The notes below the pieces were generated by a model that saw only the letters and a program-made list of their open reading frames with translations, did not search any database and was not told where the DNA came from. The position numbers and the translations under genes are program-made. DNA of 64,000 nt from CAWBRT01 sp963832785 (GTDB lineage: Bacteria; Acidobacteriota; Terriglobia; Terriglobales; Acidobacteriaceae): contig CAWHVF010000007.1 of the NCBI GenBank assembly GCA_963832785.1, positions 310,001-374,000 of the forward strand. Direction: 5' to 3'. Below, one piece after another: positions 1 to 8,446 of the stretch. Each line of letters begins with the position of its first letter. The first letter of the stretch is position 1.

Positions 1-2494
1 CCAGATAAGCGTCCTGCGTGCCCTGCAGCACATTCATTGCGACCGAGTTGCCGTAATAGAGCGGATTGATGAGGGGGATATCGCTCGACTGTGTGCTGCC
101 GGCAACGTAAGCCCAGCCGCCCGCGTCGACTGCCACGGCAAGCCCCTGGTCGTTGTTAGTGCCACCCAGATAGGTGCTGTAATCGATTCCCGAACCACTG
201 GTGTCCATGCGGAGGAGGAAGGCATCCGTTTTGCCGATAACGCCAGAATTCATAGCGTTGGCCGAGGTGTAAATGCCTCCACTGGCGGTGCCGACCACGT
301 AGGCGCGGCCCTGGTTGTCGACCGCAATGCCCCGGGCCACATTTATGGTCTTGGAGTTGTCAGCCGCGTTGGTCCCCAGCGGGGTCAGATAGACCGGCGA
401 GCCGGCGTCTTTGGTGGCGACACCGGTGGCGTTGGTGGCGGTGTCATTCCCCAGCACCTTTGCGATCCAGGCGCCGGTGCCCACGTAGTGCATCCCCGGC
501 AGCCAGGCTATGTTGGCCGGTTCCAGAGAGGCGGTGCTGGAGCCGCCAACCGCGAACACGTCTCCGCCGGGATCGAGTGCTACCCCGTAGGCTTCCGTAG
601 TCGCAAATACTGGAGCTACCACCGGGCCGAGAATCCTCCAGTTGAAATTGAAGCCAATGCAAGTGGGAGGGGTGGTGCCGGGGGCGAGCGAGGTGCAATC
701 CGCTACCCGGCTATTAACGGTGATACTCGAGCATATAGCTCCCCAATTCAGAACCCCCGATGTCTGATACCCCGGAAGGGTCGCGCTATATGGCGCGCTC
801 TCGGCTACCAGAACCTGTGGCGCGACGTTTCCGGGACAAATGACATTGGCAGGGCCAACGCTTGGCGTGCCAACCGTAATGGCATTGGGCGGAACCGGAA
901 TACCGCCGACGTAGCCGCCGAAACCGGCAGGCCAGGTGGGCCCCGGCGGAACCGGTTGTCCGCCAAACAGCACGGAGAAGAAATAATAGGTAGTGCTGAT
1001 ATCAGGCGTGGCCGGGCACTTGGAAGGCGAAGCGCAATTTTCGCTTTGAGACGAAGGCCTGGGCGTCATGGCCGAACTACCCGGACAAATCATGGTCGGG
1101 TCTGTCGAGCACCCATTCGCGCCTACCGCCGGGATGTGCAGCCCGAAATCGAGCTTGGTAATGAAGGCCACGTAATCTTCTGTCTTGGGCTGAAATCCGT
1201 TGTATACGGGAAAGTCAGGCGACTCCGTCTGGCCCACCACGGTTACGTTTTGCTGCGTGTCTACCGCGATAGAGTATCCGAAATCCGCCAAACTGCCGCC
1301 GAGATAGGTCACTAATTGTTGTGCTCCTGCCACGGGTATCAAGTTGCCGTTGGTGGAGTCGAGGACGGCAATAAAGGCGTCGCTATCGCCGCCCCTGTAC
1401 GTCCCCTGCGGTGTCCCTGCGGCTGTCCCAGAGAGGTCCCTGAAGCTGGTAGCGCCGACGATATAAATGTTGGGGTATCCGTTGGGCACAATGTTAAGGT
1501 TGAGCAATGGATTGTCCAGCACGATCCCATAGCCTGTGGCAAACGCATTGGCAGGCGATGTTCCTGCGATGAAGGTGGTGAACAGGAGCGTGTTGCCATT
1601 TATCTTGGCAACGAAGGCGTCGCACGCGCCTTGCGCAGCCCCTATGTACGTGCTGCCGCCGGCGGGAAAATCAGACGAGCAGGTTCCCCCGGTGATGTAG
1701 GCATTGCCGGACGCATCTACCGCAATGCCGTTGGCGCTGTCCTGCAGGCTTCCGCCCAGGTAGGTCGAATAGGTCAGCACCGGGTCGATCACCAACTCCA
1801 GGCTTTTGTCGTACTCGCCCAGGCGTAGCTGCGCCTGGCCGTCGCCGGCCAAGACGAATTCCACGCTGACCGGCTGCTTCTTGCCGGCCACCTGCTGGTA
1901 AGCATAGGGCTTGGCGAAACGAACCTCGCGGCCGCTGAGTTCGGCCACCAGGTCGCCGTCCGCGCCGATCGAGAGCTTGTCCATGCCGGAAATCGCCAGG
2001 GCGATTGCGCTGGGGTCGGCCGTGGGAGCCACCACGAAATCGAACTCCAGGCGACGGCTATCGCCGTAGTAAACCACGTCGACGCCGGGATACACGTCCC
2101 TGGCGCGCAGCCTGGCAAAGTTGGGAACGTTCAGCCGCCAATTGCGCTGGTCCCGGCCAATGTAATAGTTGCTGACTCCGGGCAGCACAGCCAGCCCCTC
2201 GATCGTGGCGGCGGGGTTCGACTTATCGAAGGCGAAGCGCAACATCCTGGCCGAACCGGGCTTGGAGTCCGCCACGCTGACGAAAGATTCGCTGGCGGAA
2301 ATCGAGATAGCGTCATGGCCGCTGCGCGCCACATAACGACCCGGAACCGCCGCCGGCTCGAAGCTCAGGGGCAGGTTGGCATACTGGGCGGCCACACCTG
2401 CGGCCGCCGGACGGGCCATGGCGTTGCCGGCAAACGACAACGGCTGAAGCGCCGCCAAAACGGCGAGCACAGCGACAGAGAACTTAAGCTTCAT
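1..2494 (-). CDS. SBBP-repeat beta-propeller exported protein, 3' end outside window
   Basis: The frame opened by the ATG at 2494 stays free of stops to the window edge (about 831 codons), so the C-terminal part lies outside. The first ~28 residues form a signal peptide (MKLKFSVAVLAVLAAL followed by small residues). Residues ~45-235 resemble the domain that heads Acidobacteriota SBBP proteins (DUF7948 type), with the phrases LSFEP, DVYPGVDVVYYG and LEFDFVVAP. After that come SBBP blades such as TYSTYLGGS..D.A.GIAVD and GNAYITG, recurring down to the window edge. It is probably exported; no catalytic residues were seen and the ligand is unknown. AGAGG lies 11 bases before the ATG. It appears to be transcribed alone. 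Confidence 0.9.
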   Translation of the reverse strand, partial: MKLKFSVAVLAVLAALQPLSFAGNAMARPAAAGVAAQYANLPLSFEPAAVPGRYVARSGHDAISISASESFVSVADSKPGSARMLRFAFDKSNPAATIEGLAVLPGVSNYYIGRDQRNWRLNVPNFARLRARDVYPGVDVVYYGDSRRLEFDFVVAPTADPSAIALAISGMDKLSIGADGDLVAELSGREVRFAKPYAYQQVAGKKQPVSVEFVLAGDGQAQLRLGEYDKSLELVIDPVLTYSTYLGGSLQDSANGIAVDASGNAYITGGTCSSDFPAGGSTYIGAAQGACDAFVAKINGNTLLFTTFIAGTSPANAFATGYGIVLDNPLLNLNIVPNGYPNIYIVGATSFRDLSGTAAGTPQGTYRGGDSDAFIAVLDSTNGNLIPVAGAQQLVTYLGGSLADFGYSIAVDTQQNVTVVGQTESPDFPVYNGFQPKTEDYVAFITKLDFGLHIPAVGANGCSTDPTMICPGSSAMTPRPSSQSENCASPSKCPATPDISTTYYFFSVLFGGQPVPPGPTWPAGFGGYVGGIPVPPNAITVGTPSVGPANVICPGNVAPQVLVAESAPYSATLPGYQTSGVLNWGAICSSITVNSRVADCTSLAPGTTPPTCIGFNFNWRILGPVVAPVFATTEAYGVALDPGGDVFAVGGSSTASLEPANIAWLPGMHYVGTGAWIAKVLGNDTATNATGVATKDAGSPVYLTPLGTNAADNSKTINVARGIAVDNQGRAYVVGTASGGIYTSANAMNSGVIGKTDAFLLRMDTSGSGIDYSTYLGGTNNDQGLAVAVDAGGWAYVAGSTQSSDIPLINPLYYGNSVAMNVLQGTQDAYL

Positions 2495-3125
2495 TGTTCA
2501 AGTACCTCTTACTGCGCGCCAATAGCCGACACGAGGCCGGCGGCGCCGCAAAGTTCCCGCGGTTCGAAAACTAGAGAACGCGGTGTGAGAATATCAACAA
2601 CTCTGGAGGCCAGATAGTTACTTAGGGGATACTGCCATCGCGTGGTTTACCGTACCGGTAACAAGCTGCGCCGCAAGGTAAGGTGTACTTCGGGCCATTG
2701 CACGTCGCTGTGCCGGGACAAATCAACGCCGCAGCGCGCAATCGCTGTTGCCGGGTACTCATTCTTCGGGAAAAGAAAAGGAGGGCAATGGTTGGCAGTA
2801 ACGGAGGCGTGGATGCGGCGGCGATGGGCTCCCAGAGGCTCTTTTCAGAGCCCCCGGGTGGCGGATCCCCGACGCCGGCCGCGCCCTCGCCATGCCAGCC
2901 TGACTGCGTGGCAAGCGCCAGGTTTTTACCGTATGGATTTGACGGCGGCGGCTCAAGCTCTAAGCCAAAAGCCGGACCGATTTGGTTTGCTCCGCAACCG
3001 GACGCGGTTCTGCGCGCCGCCAAAAGACTCAAGATAGTTACTCATCCTGGAGGTAACCAAAAGCGCCTGTGGCGGCAGCGCATTGTGCCTGGGCGGAGCT
3101 CCGGTATCATCACTTACGCTGGCGC
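2495..3125. other. 630-base gap upstream of the SBBP gene
   Basis: No convincing gene. Several long frames cross it on both strands but have no family resemblance or good ribosome site. On the minus strand there is a GGCTCT-GAAA-AGAGCC stem-loop at 2837-2852, not followed by a T run. The 11-mer AGATAGTTACT occurs at 2612 and again at 3032, bracketing most of the gap. It may be a long leader or promoter region of the SBBP gene; no known riboswitch class could be matched. Confidence 0.4.
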
Positions 3126-3374
3126 TCAGCGATGGAGTTCGGCTTGCACTTCGCGGATGGCGATCTCGACATGGTCCATGGCCCGCTGCGAACGCGGGGT
3201 GGGCATGTCTCGCATCGCCTGGTTGATGGACATTCGGGCGGACCGGAGAGCATCCAGGGCGTTCGCCATGTGACGCTGATACCCGCGCACTTGGCCGATG
3301 AGGACGCCTCCGCTGAATACACCGAGAAAAGCGAGAATGACCAGGAGCCCGCGAACCAATTTTGATTTCTGCAT
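3126..3374 (-). CDS. small membrane-anchored protein (82 aa)
   Basis: ATG at 3374 is preceded by AAGGAG seven bases upstream. Residues ~7-28 (LVRGLLVILAFLGVFSGGVL) form one hydrophobic segment with a basic start (MQKSKLVR), so the protein is likely a single-pass inner-membrane or lipid-anchored protein with the rest outside or in the cytoplasm. Residues ~35-82 are a charged amphipathic helix (ANALDALRSARMSINQAMRD). No family was recognised. It lies between a gap and the tRNA-Sec region and does not share an operon with anything obvious. Being short, it could be a chance frame, but the start signal and the membrane segment argue for a real gene. Confidence 0.65.
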   Translation of the reverse strand: MQKSKLVRGLLVILAFLGVFSGGVLIGQVRGYQRHMANALDALRSARMSINQAMRDMPTPRSQRAMDHVEIAIREVQAELHR

Positions 3375-3492
3375 ACGGCACTCCTTGCGCGGTATTTGTA
3401 CGAGTGATTCCAGGCCGCATTCTATCGAATCAGAAAGCGGGATGGAGTGGCACGGAAGTTGAGGCGCTTAGCCGGCGTGAGCGAGCGCAGCG

Positions 3493-3547
3493 AGCGGGAG
3501 CCGGCTGCCGAAATCCTGAGGCTGAGCGGAGCGAAGCGGAAGGATCT
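3493..3547. repeat. 55-base direct repeat, copy 1
   Basis: Starts AGCGGGAGCCGGCTGCCGAA and ends GCGAAGCGGAAGGATCT. It matches 3630-3684 over 55 bases with about four differences. The unit is rich in short AGCG/GCGA tracts, like intergenic repeat families. It lies between the small membrane protein and the tRNA-Sec gene. Confidence 0.8.
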
Positions 3548-3629
3548 GGCGTTTAAGTGTGGCAGGGCGTGAGCTAGCGTAGCAAGCGGGGCCCCCACCA
3601 AACGCTGCGGTTGAGTTTGGTGGGGTGTA

Positions 3630-3684
3630 AGCGGGAGCCGGCTGCCGAAATCCTGACGCCGAGCAGAGCGAAGCGGAAGGATCT
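3630..3684. repeat. 55-base direct repeat, copy 2
   Basis: Second copy of the unit at 3493-3547; ends seven bases before the CCA end of the tRNA-Sec gene. The 82 bases between the copies (about 3548-3629) hold no gene. Confidence 0.8.
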
Positions 3685-3690
3685 TTAGAT

Positions 3691-3789
3691 TGGCGGAAGC
3701 GTGTGCGAGTCGAACGCACCAGAGGCGTCGCGAAGACGTCTCTCGCCGGTTTTGAAGACCGGGAGGATCACCGGACCCCCTTCGCTTCC
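3691..3789 (-). tRNA. selC: tRNA-Sec (UCA anticodon)
   Basis: The minus strand folds as a selenocysteine tRNA of 99 bases including encoded CCA. The acceptor GGAAGCG pairs with CGCTTCC before G and CCA. The anticodon arm CCGGT-CTTCAAA-ACCGG presents UCA, the same loop as known bacterial tRNA-Sec. A long extra arm (GAGACGTC, TTCG loop, GACGCCTC) and a T arm GTGCG-TTCGACT-CGCAC follow. The long variable arm, TCA anticodon and GGAAG start together leave little doubt. It implies that the host decodes UGA as selenocysteine; selA, selB and selD and a selenoprotein are not in this window. Confidence 0.95.
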
Positions 3790-3852
3790 GCAGAGCCCTG
3801 CAGGCGCCTTCTTCGCGTCTGCGGGTAGTCGATTGGCGCCGTCAATGCAAAG

Positions 3853-3883
3853 CCCCGGCAAACGCGAGCCGCGCTTGCCGGGG
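3853..3883 (-). terminator. GC-rich hairpin downstream of ompH
   Basis: Perfect inverted repeat CCCCGGCAA (3853-3861) and TTGCCGGGG (3875-3883), 13-base loop. It sits 34 bases past the ompH stop on the minus strand and is followed there by only a short CTTTG, so it is a weak or factor-assisted terminator. It separates ompH from tRNA-Sec. Confidence 0.5.
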
Positions 3884-3916
3884 TGAAGTCCTGCCAGGCA
3901 GTGCCGGTGCGTAACT

Positions 3917-4600
3917 CTATGGTGCCGTCTTCTTAGGCGTCTCGCCGGTCCCGGCAGGCTTGGTGCGCGTCGTATTGTTCCCGCCTGGCTTGGGCGCGGT
4001 GGCGCCGGCAGCGGGAGATTTGGTCTGCGCGGGAGTGCCGGAAGCAGCGTTGTAGGTGTCCACCAGCGCCTGGGTAACATCAGCCGAATTGGCGGCCCAG
4101 AGCACCGGGCTGGCCTGGGCAGAGTAGTCGAGGATCAGGGTATAGCCGTTTTCCTTGGCGTACCGGTCCAGTACCTCCATCATCTTCTGCCCGATGCGGT
4201 TGGCAATTTCGTTCTGCTGTGCCTGCAGATCGCTGTTGGCGTCCTCCAGGTTGCGTTGCAGCGTCTTCTGCTTGGTATCGATCTGCTTGACCAGGTTGTT
4301 GCGCGCCTCCTCGTTCAGCTTGTCGCCCGTGGTGCTGAGCTGTTTCTTCAGGTCATCCACCTCGCGGTTGAGCGCTTCCAGTTCACTGCGCTTGGGGGCG
4401 AACTTGCCCTGTAGTGCCTGGAAATCCCGCTGGCCCTCGTTGGTGTTCACGATGGCCGCCTGAATGTTCACAATGCCGACCTTGGCAGGTCCAGCCGGAG
4501 CGGCGGGAGCTGGCGCAAGGGGCGGTGCGATCTGAGCGAAAGCCGTAAGGGAAAGAGCAATCGCCAGGAGGGGAAGAAAACAGGCAAGAGTGCGTCTCAT
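3917..4600 (-). CDS. OmpH/Skp-family periplasmic chaperone
   Basis: The 227-residue product has a signal peptide (MRRTLACFLPLLAIALSLTA, cleaved near AFAQ), then the Skp-type opening KVGIVNIQAAIVNTNEGQRD, a long coiled coil (~65-130, FAPKRSELEALNREVDDLKK onward) and the closing strand GYTLILDYSAQ that is typical of the family. The C-terminal ~50 residues are a Pro/Ala/Thr/Lys tail not found in ordinary Skp, making it longer than the usual ~160. It likely holds unfolded outer-membrane proteins in the periplasm. The frame opens further upstream at 4744, but the start at 4600 is chosen because the signal peptide begins there and AAGGAG lies 12 bases before it. No bamA or lpxD is next to it. Confidence 0.88.
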   Translation of the reverse strand: MRRTLACFLPLLAIALSLTAFAQIAPPLAPAPAAPAGPAKVGIVNIQAAIVNTNEGQRDFQALQGKFAPKRSELEALNREVDDLKKQLSTTGDKLNEEARNNLVKQIDTKQKTLQRNLEDANSDLQAQQNEIANRIGQKMMEVLDRYAKENGYTLILDYSAQASPVLWAANSADVTQALVDTYNAASGTPAQTKSPAAGATAPKPGGNNTTRTKPAGTGETPKKTAP

Positions 4601-4913
4601 CGAGTTGCTTGACTCCTTATAGAGCCTTGGAGAATTCCGCCGAACTTTTTTCAGCAATTGGGCTCGCCTGGGGGATTCCAAGCCGAACGGAAAAATCTCG
4701 GATCGGATGCTCCCGATTATAGATTTGCCGCCTACTAGCGTCAAACCCGGAGCATAGCTCAGTGTTTCAGTTTTAATTCCGTCTGACGATTGGCGCCGCG
4801 CGTCCCGCTCCGCTTCCGGGCTGACGTGAAGCCCAATTTCCCCAGGCTGGCGTTGCCCGAGGCCCCCAGCGAACGCCGTGGTCGCATTTGCCGGCGCGGT
4901 AGCCTACAGCTCT
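4601..4913. other. intergenic region upstream of ompH
   Basis: Just over 300 bases between the ompH start and the end of the rRNA methyltransferase gene, both on the minus strand. It must carry the ompH promoter, but no clear -35/-10 pair, hairpin or repeat was seen. Confidence 0.4.
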
Positions 4914-6152
4914 TCACAGCACCTGGCAGATGACGCACTTCAGATAGCTGGTCTCAGGCACCGCCAGTAACACGGGATGGTCCGGCGCCTGGCCGCGTTT
5001 TTCCAGGATGCGCAGCTCGCGATGCGCATCTGCGGCGGCCTGCGCCAGGACCTGCAGGAATTCCGCCTCGCTCAGATGGAAAGAGCACGAGCAGGTGACC
5101 AGAACCCCGCCCCGGTCAAGCATCTTCAGGGCGCGCAGGTTAAGTTCCTTGTAGCCTCGTATGGCCGTATCCAGCGCGCGCCGGCTTTTGGCGAAGGCGG
5201 GAGGGTCGAGAACGATGGTCTCGTACTGCCGCCCGGCATCGGCGTAGTCGCGCAGCAGGTCGAAGGCGTTGCCCTCGATCCACTCGATCTCGTGCCCGCC
5301 GTTGAGGGCGGCATTTTGCTCCGCTGTCTGCAAGGCCGGCAGCGAGCTGTCGACCGCCGTCACCTGCTGGCAGGCGCGGTTGAGATGCAAGGCGAATCCG
5401 CCCTGGTAGGTAAATAAATCGAGTGCGCGTCCGCGGGCATGCTGCTCCGCTGCGGCATAGTTTTCTCTCTGGTCGAGAAAGGCTCCCGTCTTCTGCCCGG
5501 CAAGCGGATCGTAGTGGAAGCGAATGCCGTTCATGGTGAAGATGGTGGAGCTCTTGGGCTCGGAGGCAAACACCACCTGCTCCTGGCGGGCGGGCAGTTG
5601 CTCCAACTCGCGTATGTGGGCGTCTACGCGCTCGATAATGGCGGCCGGCCGCAGCGCCTCGGCCAGCGTCTCGACCACGACCGCACGCAACCGCGCCTGA
5701 TCCATCGCCTGGGTAAGCATCTGCACCGTGATCAGATCGTTGTAGCGATCGGCAATCAACCCGGGAAGGAGGTCGGCCTCGCTGAAAACCAGCCGGTAGG
5801 CATCCGTCTGCCGCACCACCCGCGCGCGATAGGCGAGGGCGTCGAGAATGCGCTGGCGGATGGTTTCCGGTAGTTCGGGCTCCTGCAGCCGCTTGCGCGT
5901 CAGCAGGCGAATCGCGATCTGCGATGCGCTGCTGTACAGCCCGCTGCCCAGAAGCCTGCCGCGCCTGTCTTTTACGGCTAGCAGCGAGCCGGGCGCGCCC
6001 GCTGTTGGCGCGCTGGGGCAGAGGTCGGAGCGATAGACCCAGAGGTGACCGGCGCGCAGGCGAGCGGCCGCGCGCGCGGAAACAACCGCTTGCGGGATGG
6101 AATCGTTGCTCAATAAAAGTGAGGCCGGCCGGCGAGGTCGCCGGCGCTGCAA
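4914..6152 (-). CDS. rlmI: RlmI-like 23S rRNA (cytosine-C5) methyltransferase
   Basis: The 412-residue protein has an N-terminal PUA-like RNA-binding part (~20-90, RAGHLWVYRSD), then the RlmI core: GQKTGAFLDQREN (219-231), the SAM site LDLFTYQGGFALHL (~244-257), LDPPAFAKS (315-322) and the catalytic-cysteine stretch CSCSFH (354-359). This order is that of YccW/RlmI enzymes that methylate C5 of a cytosine in 23S rRNA; the exact base is inferred from the family. The chosen TTG start at 6152 lies one base after the stop of the site-2 protease gene, with GGAG 13 bases upstream inside that gene, suggesting translational coupling. No ATG gives a full-length PUA domain. Confidence 0.88.
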   Translation of the reverse strand: MQRRRPRRPASLLLSNDSIPQAVVSARAAARLRAGHLWVYRSDLCPSAPTAGAPGSLLAVKDRRGRLLGSGLYSSASQIAIRLLTRKRLQEPELPETIRQRILDALAYRARVVRQTDAYRLVFSEADLLPGLIADRYNDLITVQMLTQAMDQARLRAVVVETLAEALRPAAIIERVDAHIRELEQLPARQEQVVFASEPKSSTIFTMNGIRFHYDPLAGQKTGAFLDQRENYAAAEQHARGRALDLFTYQGGFALHLNRACQQVTAVDSSLPALQTAEQNAALNGGHEIEWIEGNAFDLLRDYADAGRQYETIVLDPPAFAKSRRALDTAIRGYKELNLRALKMLDRGGVLVTCSCSFHLSEAEFLQVLAQAAADAHRELRILEKRGQAPDHPVLLAVPETSYLKCVICQVL

Positions 6153-6153
6153 A

Positions 6154-7257
6154 CTACGAGCTGCTTCTCCGCAGCCGGCGACTTTCGGCCAGCAGCGCCA
6201 TGCTGTGCATCAGGTTCTGCATGGTAACGATGCCGACCAGGCTTTCCCCGTCGACCACCGGGATTAGCGAGAAGCCGGAGCGGCCGGTCTTGGCCAGCAC
6301 GCTGGCCAGAGTGTCCGTGCGGCCGGCCACCTGCGAAATCCTGGTCATGGCCGCCTGTATGTAGCCATTGCCTTGCGCGCGCAGGCTTTCGATGATGCGC
6401 TGCCGCGAAATCGTGCCCACCATGTCGATTCCGCGCACCACCGGAAAGTCGTCCTGCAGGGAGTGCAGCGACTTCTCCAGCGCGTGCTCCAGCGTGTCGG
6501 CCGGCGACATAGTGGCGAAATCGGTCAGCATCACGTCTTCCATGTGCACGTGCTCGGTAACCTCCTGGAAAACGGCCGTACGGTCTTCCAGCATGGCGCC
6601 GAAGAACAGGAAAATGCCGATCAGCATAAACCAGGTGTTCCAGATGGCGCCGGCAAAGATCATCAGCATGGCGAAAAGCTGGCCTATGCTGACCGCCCGG
6701 CGCGTGGCGGTGACGTGATCCAGGCGCTCGGCAAACCACGCCCGCAGCACGCGCCCGCCATCGAGCGGGTAGGCGGGCAGCAGGTTGAAGGCTCCCAGGA
6801 ACAGGTTGGCCCAGGCAAAGCTGCGCGGCAGGTTGCTGCTGACGATCAGCGGCTGATCGAAGAGGCGTGCCTGCGGGTACAGCAGCAGGATGATCAGGCT
6901 CGCCGCTACTCCCAAAACCAGGTTGACCATGGGACCGATGGCGGCAATGCGCAACTCGCGGGCAGGATCCCTGCCCGACTCCGCTGGGTCCTCCATAATG
7001 GTAATGCCGCCGATGGGCAGCAGCATGATCGAACGCACCCGCAGCCCGGAGCGAACCGCCAGGATGGCATGTCCGAGTTCGTGCATAACCACGCTGCCGA
7101 AGATAACCCCCACCAGCAGCAGGCCCCGCAACGCCCCGCTGGCGCCGCTGGTTAACGTGTCGGTCAGCCAGACAAACAGCAACAGGAAGATGAACGTGAC
7201 GTGGACTCGAACGGTGATCCCGAAAATCGTTCCGGCTGGAATGGACCAGTTCTTCAT
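6154..7257 (-). CDS. site-2 protease family zinc metalloprotease with CBS pair (M50)
   Basis: A 367-residue integral membrane protein. HELGH at 59-63 inside a membrane helix is the zinc motif, and NLLPAYPLDGG (157-167) gives the third ligand, as in S2P/SpoIVFB-type intramembrane proteases. Other hydrophobic segments lie at ~12-32, 46-60, 104-126 and 175-205. Residues ~235-360 form two CBS modules (MEDVMLTDFATMSPADTLEHA and TGRSGFSLIPVVDGESLVGI) that usually sense nucleotides. The substrate is unknown; anti-sigma factors or signal-peptide remnants are typical. ATG at 7257; it is the first gene of a tight pair with the rRNA methyltransferase and diverges from rsmD. Confidence 0.9.
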   Translation of the reverse strand: MKNWSIPAGTIFGITVRVHVTFIFLLLFVWLTDTLTSGASGALRGLLLVGVIFGSVVMHELGHAILAVRSGLRVRSIMLLPIGGITIMEDPAESGRDPARELRIAAIGPMVNLVLGVAASLIILLLYPQARLFDQPLIVSSNLPRSFAWANLFLGAFNLLPAYPLDGGRVLRAWFAERLDHVTATRRAVSIGQLFAMLMIFAGAIWNTWFMLIGIFLFFGAMLEDRTAVFQEVTEHVHMEDVMLTDFATMSPADTLEHALEKSLHSLQDDFPVVRGIDMVGTISRQRIIESLRAQGNGYIQAAMTRISQVAGRTDTLASVLAKTGRSGFSLIPVVDGESLVGIVTMQNLMHSMALLAESRRLRRSSS

Positions 7258-7505
7258 GATGGCTTACCGTGGTGCAGTTGCGGCCCCGAGATCGTTCCTT
7301 GCTGCCCTCCATGCGACAAGCGGAAGCGAAGGCGGAAGCCTGCAAGGTCAATCCTGCCGGTACCCAGCCCGGCTGCTGTTTACTCGCTGGGTGCCATGGC
7401 AATCTGCTTACATCCAGAGTTTACCGCTTTCAGCTTGCAAAGTCTCAGTCCAGCGGCCTCGCTGGATTCCCGGCCGGTGCGGCCGGGCTTTACTATATGT
7501 TCAGG
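7258..7505. other. divergent promoter region between site-2 protease and rsmD
   Basis: About 250 bases between two head-to-head genes. No strong promoter consensus or palindrome was recognised. The rsmD frame continues open back to 7269, but that extension has no RsmD similarity. Confidence 0.4.
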
Positions 7506-8105
7506 ATGAGAGTCATCGCCGGAAAGTTTCGCAGCCGCACGCTGAAGGCCTTGCCGGGGCTGGCCACTCGCCCGACCTATGACCGCCTGAAGGAGACTCT
7601 GTTCAATGTGCTCGGAGAGCTGCACGGGGCGGTCTTCATCGATCTGTTTGCCGGCACCGGTTCGATCGGCATCGAAGCCCTGAGCCGGGGAGCGGCCCGG
7701 GTTTATTTCGTCGAGTCGAACCACCAGGCCGTGCGCCTCATTGGCGAGAACCTCGCCGCCCTGAAAATCGTGGCCGGATTCGAGATTCTGCCCATCCCCG
7801 CCGCCAAGGCGCTGCGCCAGCTAGACGCTCGCGGGCTGCGCTGTGACTGCTGCTTTCTCGATCCGCCGTACCGCATGCAGGGCGCTTATGAAGAGGTGCT
7901 GCGCCTGCTCGCCGGCTGCAGCTTGCTGGCCGAAGACGGTGTCGTGGTTGCCGAACACGACAGGCACTTCGATCCCGGCGCCGGAATCGCGGCATTGAGA
8001 CGTTACCGGACGCTGCAGCAGGGCGAGTCAGTGCTCAGCTTCTACGCCCTTCGCCGGGGAGTCGATTTGCCGGCGGGCGAAGCCCAGCTTCCTGATCAGC
8101 GCTAG
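7506..8105 (+). CDS. rsmD: 16S rRNA (guanine-966-N2)-methyltransferase RsmD
   Basis: The 199-residue product starts MRVIAGKFRSRTLKAL, the usual RsmD opening, then TRPTYDRLKETLFNVL, the SAM motif IDLFAGTGSIGIEALSRGA (45-63) and the catalytic LDPPY (118-122). It methylates N2 of G966 in 16S rRNA of the small subunit. The frame opens upstream at 7269 and another ATG lies at 7497; 7506 is chosen from the family start, although the ribosome site is weak there (AGG directly before the ATG). No coaD follows, unlike in many genomes. Confidence 0.92.
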   Translation: MRVIAGKFRSRTLKALPGLATRPTYDRLKETLFNVLGELHGAVFIDLFAGTGSIGIEALSRGAARVYFVESNHQAVRLIGENLAALKIVAGFEILPIPAAKALRQLDARGLRCDCCFLDPPYRMQGAYEEVLRLLAGCSLLAEDGVVVAEHDRHFDPGAGIAALRRYRTLQQGESVLSFYALRRGVDLPAGEAQLPDQR

Positions 8106-8446
8106 CTTCATGCCGGTCAACCGGCAGCCAGCCTGATAGAGAGCTATTGCAGCCAGCTCCAAAAAGCTGTACTTCTTCACCTTCCACCCCGATTGCCGTT
8201 AGTATCTTACCGGTTTGATGCTTATGGGCGCCGGGGGTTGACGTCGGGCGGATTAAAAGCCTGAAACAAGGGCCAAGTACTTGGCGCAATTTTGCTTTAT
8301 CGTAGCGTTTCCTTGCGGATGGAGCCGCTTTCGGGTGGGAAAAACCGCCGTCGCGGACGCTCGGCGCGGGCGGTTTGCGATTGAGAGTTGCCAGAAGGGG
8401 GGAACCAGATCATAAAATGATGATCTGATACAGTTACGGATACCTT
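8106..8446. other. intergenic region after rsmD
   Basis: About 340 bases with no gene. A short hairpin TGCCGG-TCAA-CCGGCA (8111-8126) just after the rsmD stop may end its transcript. Nothing else was recognised except the palindrome near 8407 listed separately. Confidence 0.4.
8407..8426. promoter_or_regulatory. palindrome upstream of CBS-pair gene
   Basis: AGATCAT (8407-8413), six bases, then ATGATCT (8420-8426): a perfect 7+7 inverted repeat ending 20 bases before the ATG at 8447. Its place suggests an operator, or overlap with the promoter; no regulator can be named. Confidence 0.4.

Noticed and set aside
2600..2760. Possible cyclic-di-GMP riboswitch upstream of the SBBP gene
   Set aside because: Some pieces (GGTAAACC-like, TTACCGG) recall the class I motif on the minus strand, but the conserved GACGCAAAGCC core is absent.
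2622..3273. Several overlapping frames of 130-196 residues on both strands
   Set aside because: No family resemblance, biased composition (Pro/Arg/Ser), no ribosome sites, and they overlap a better-supported small gene.
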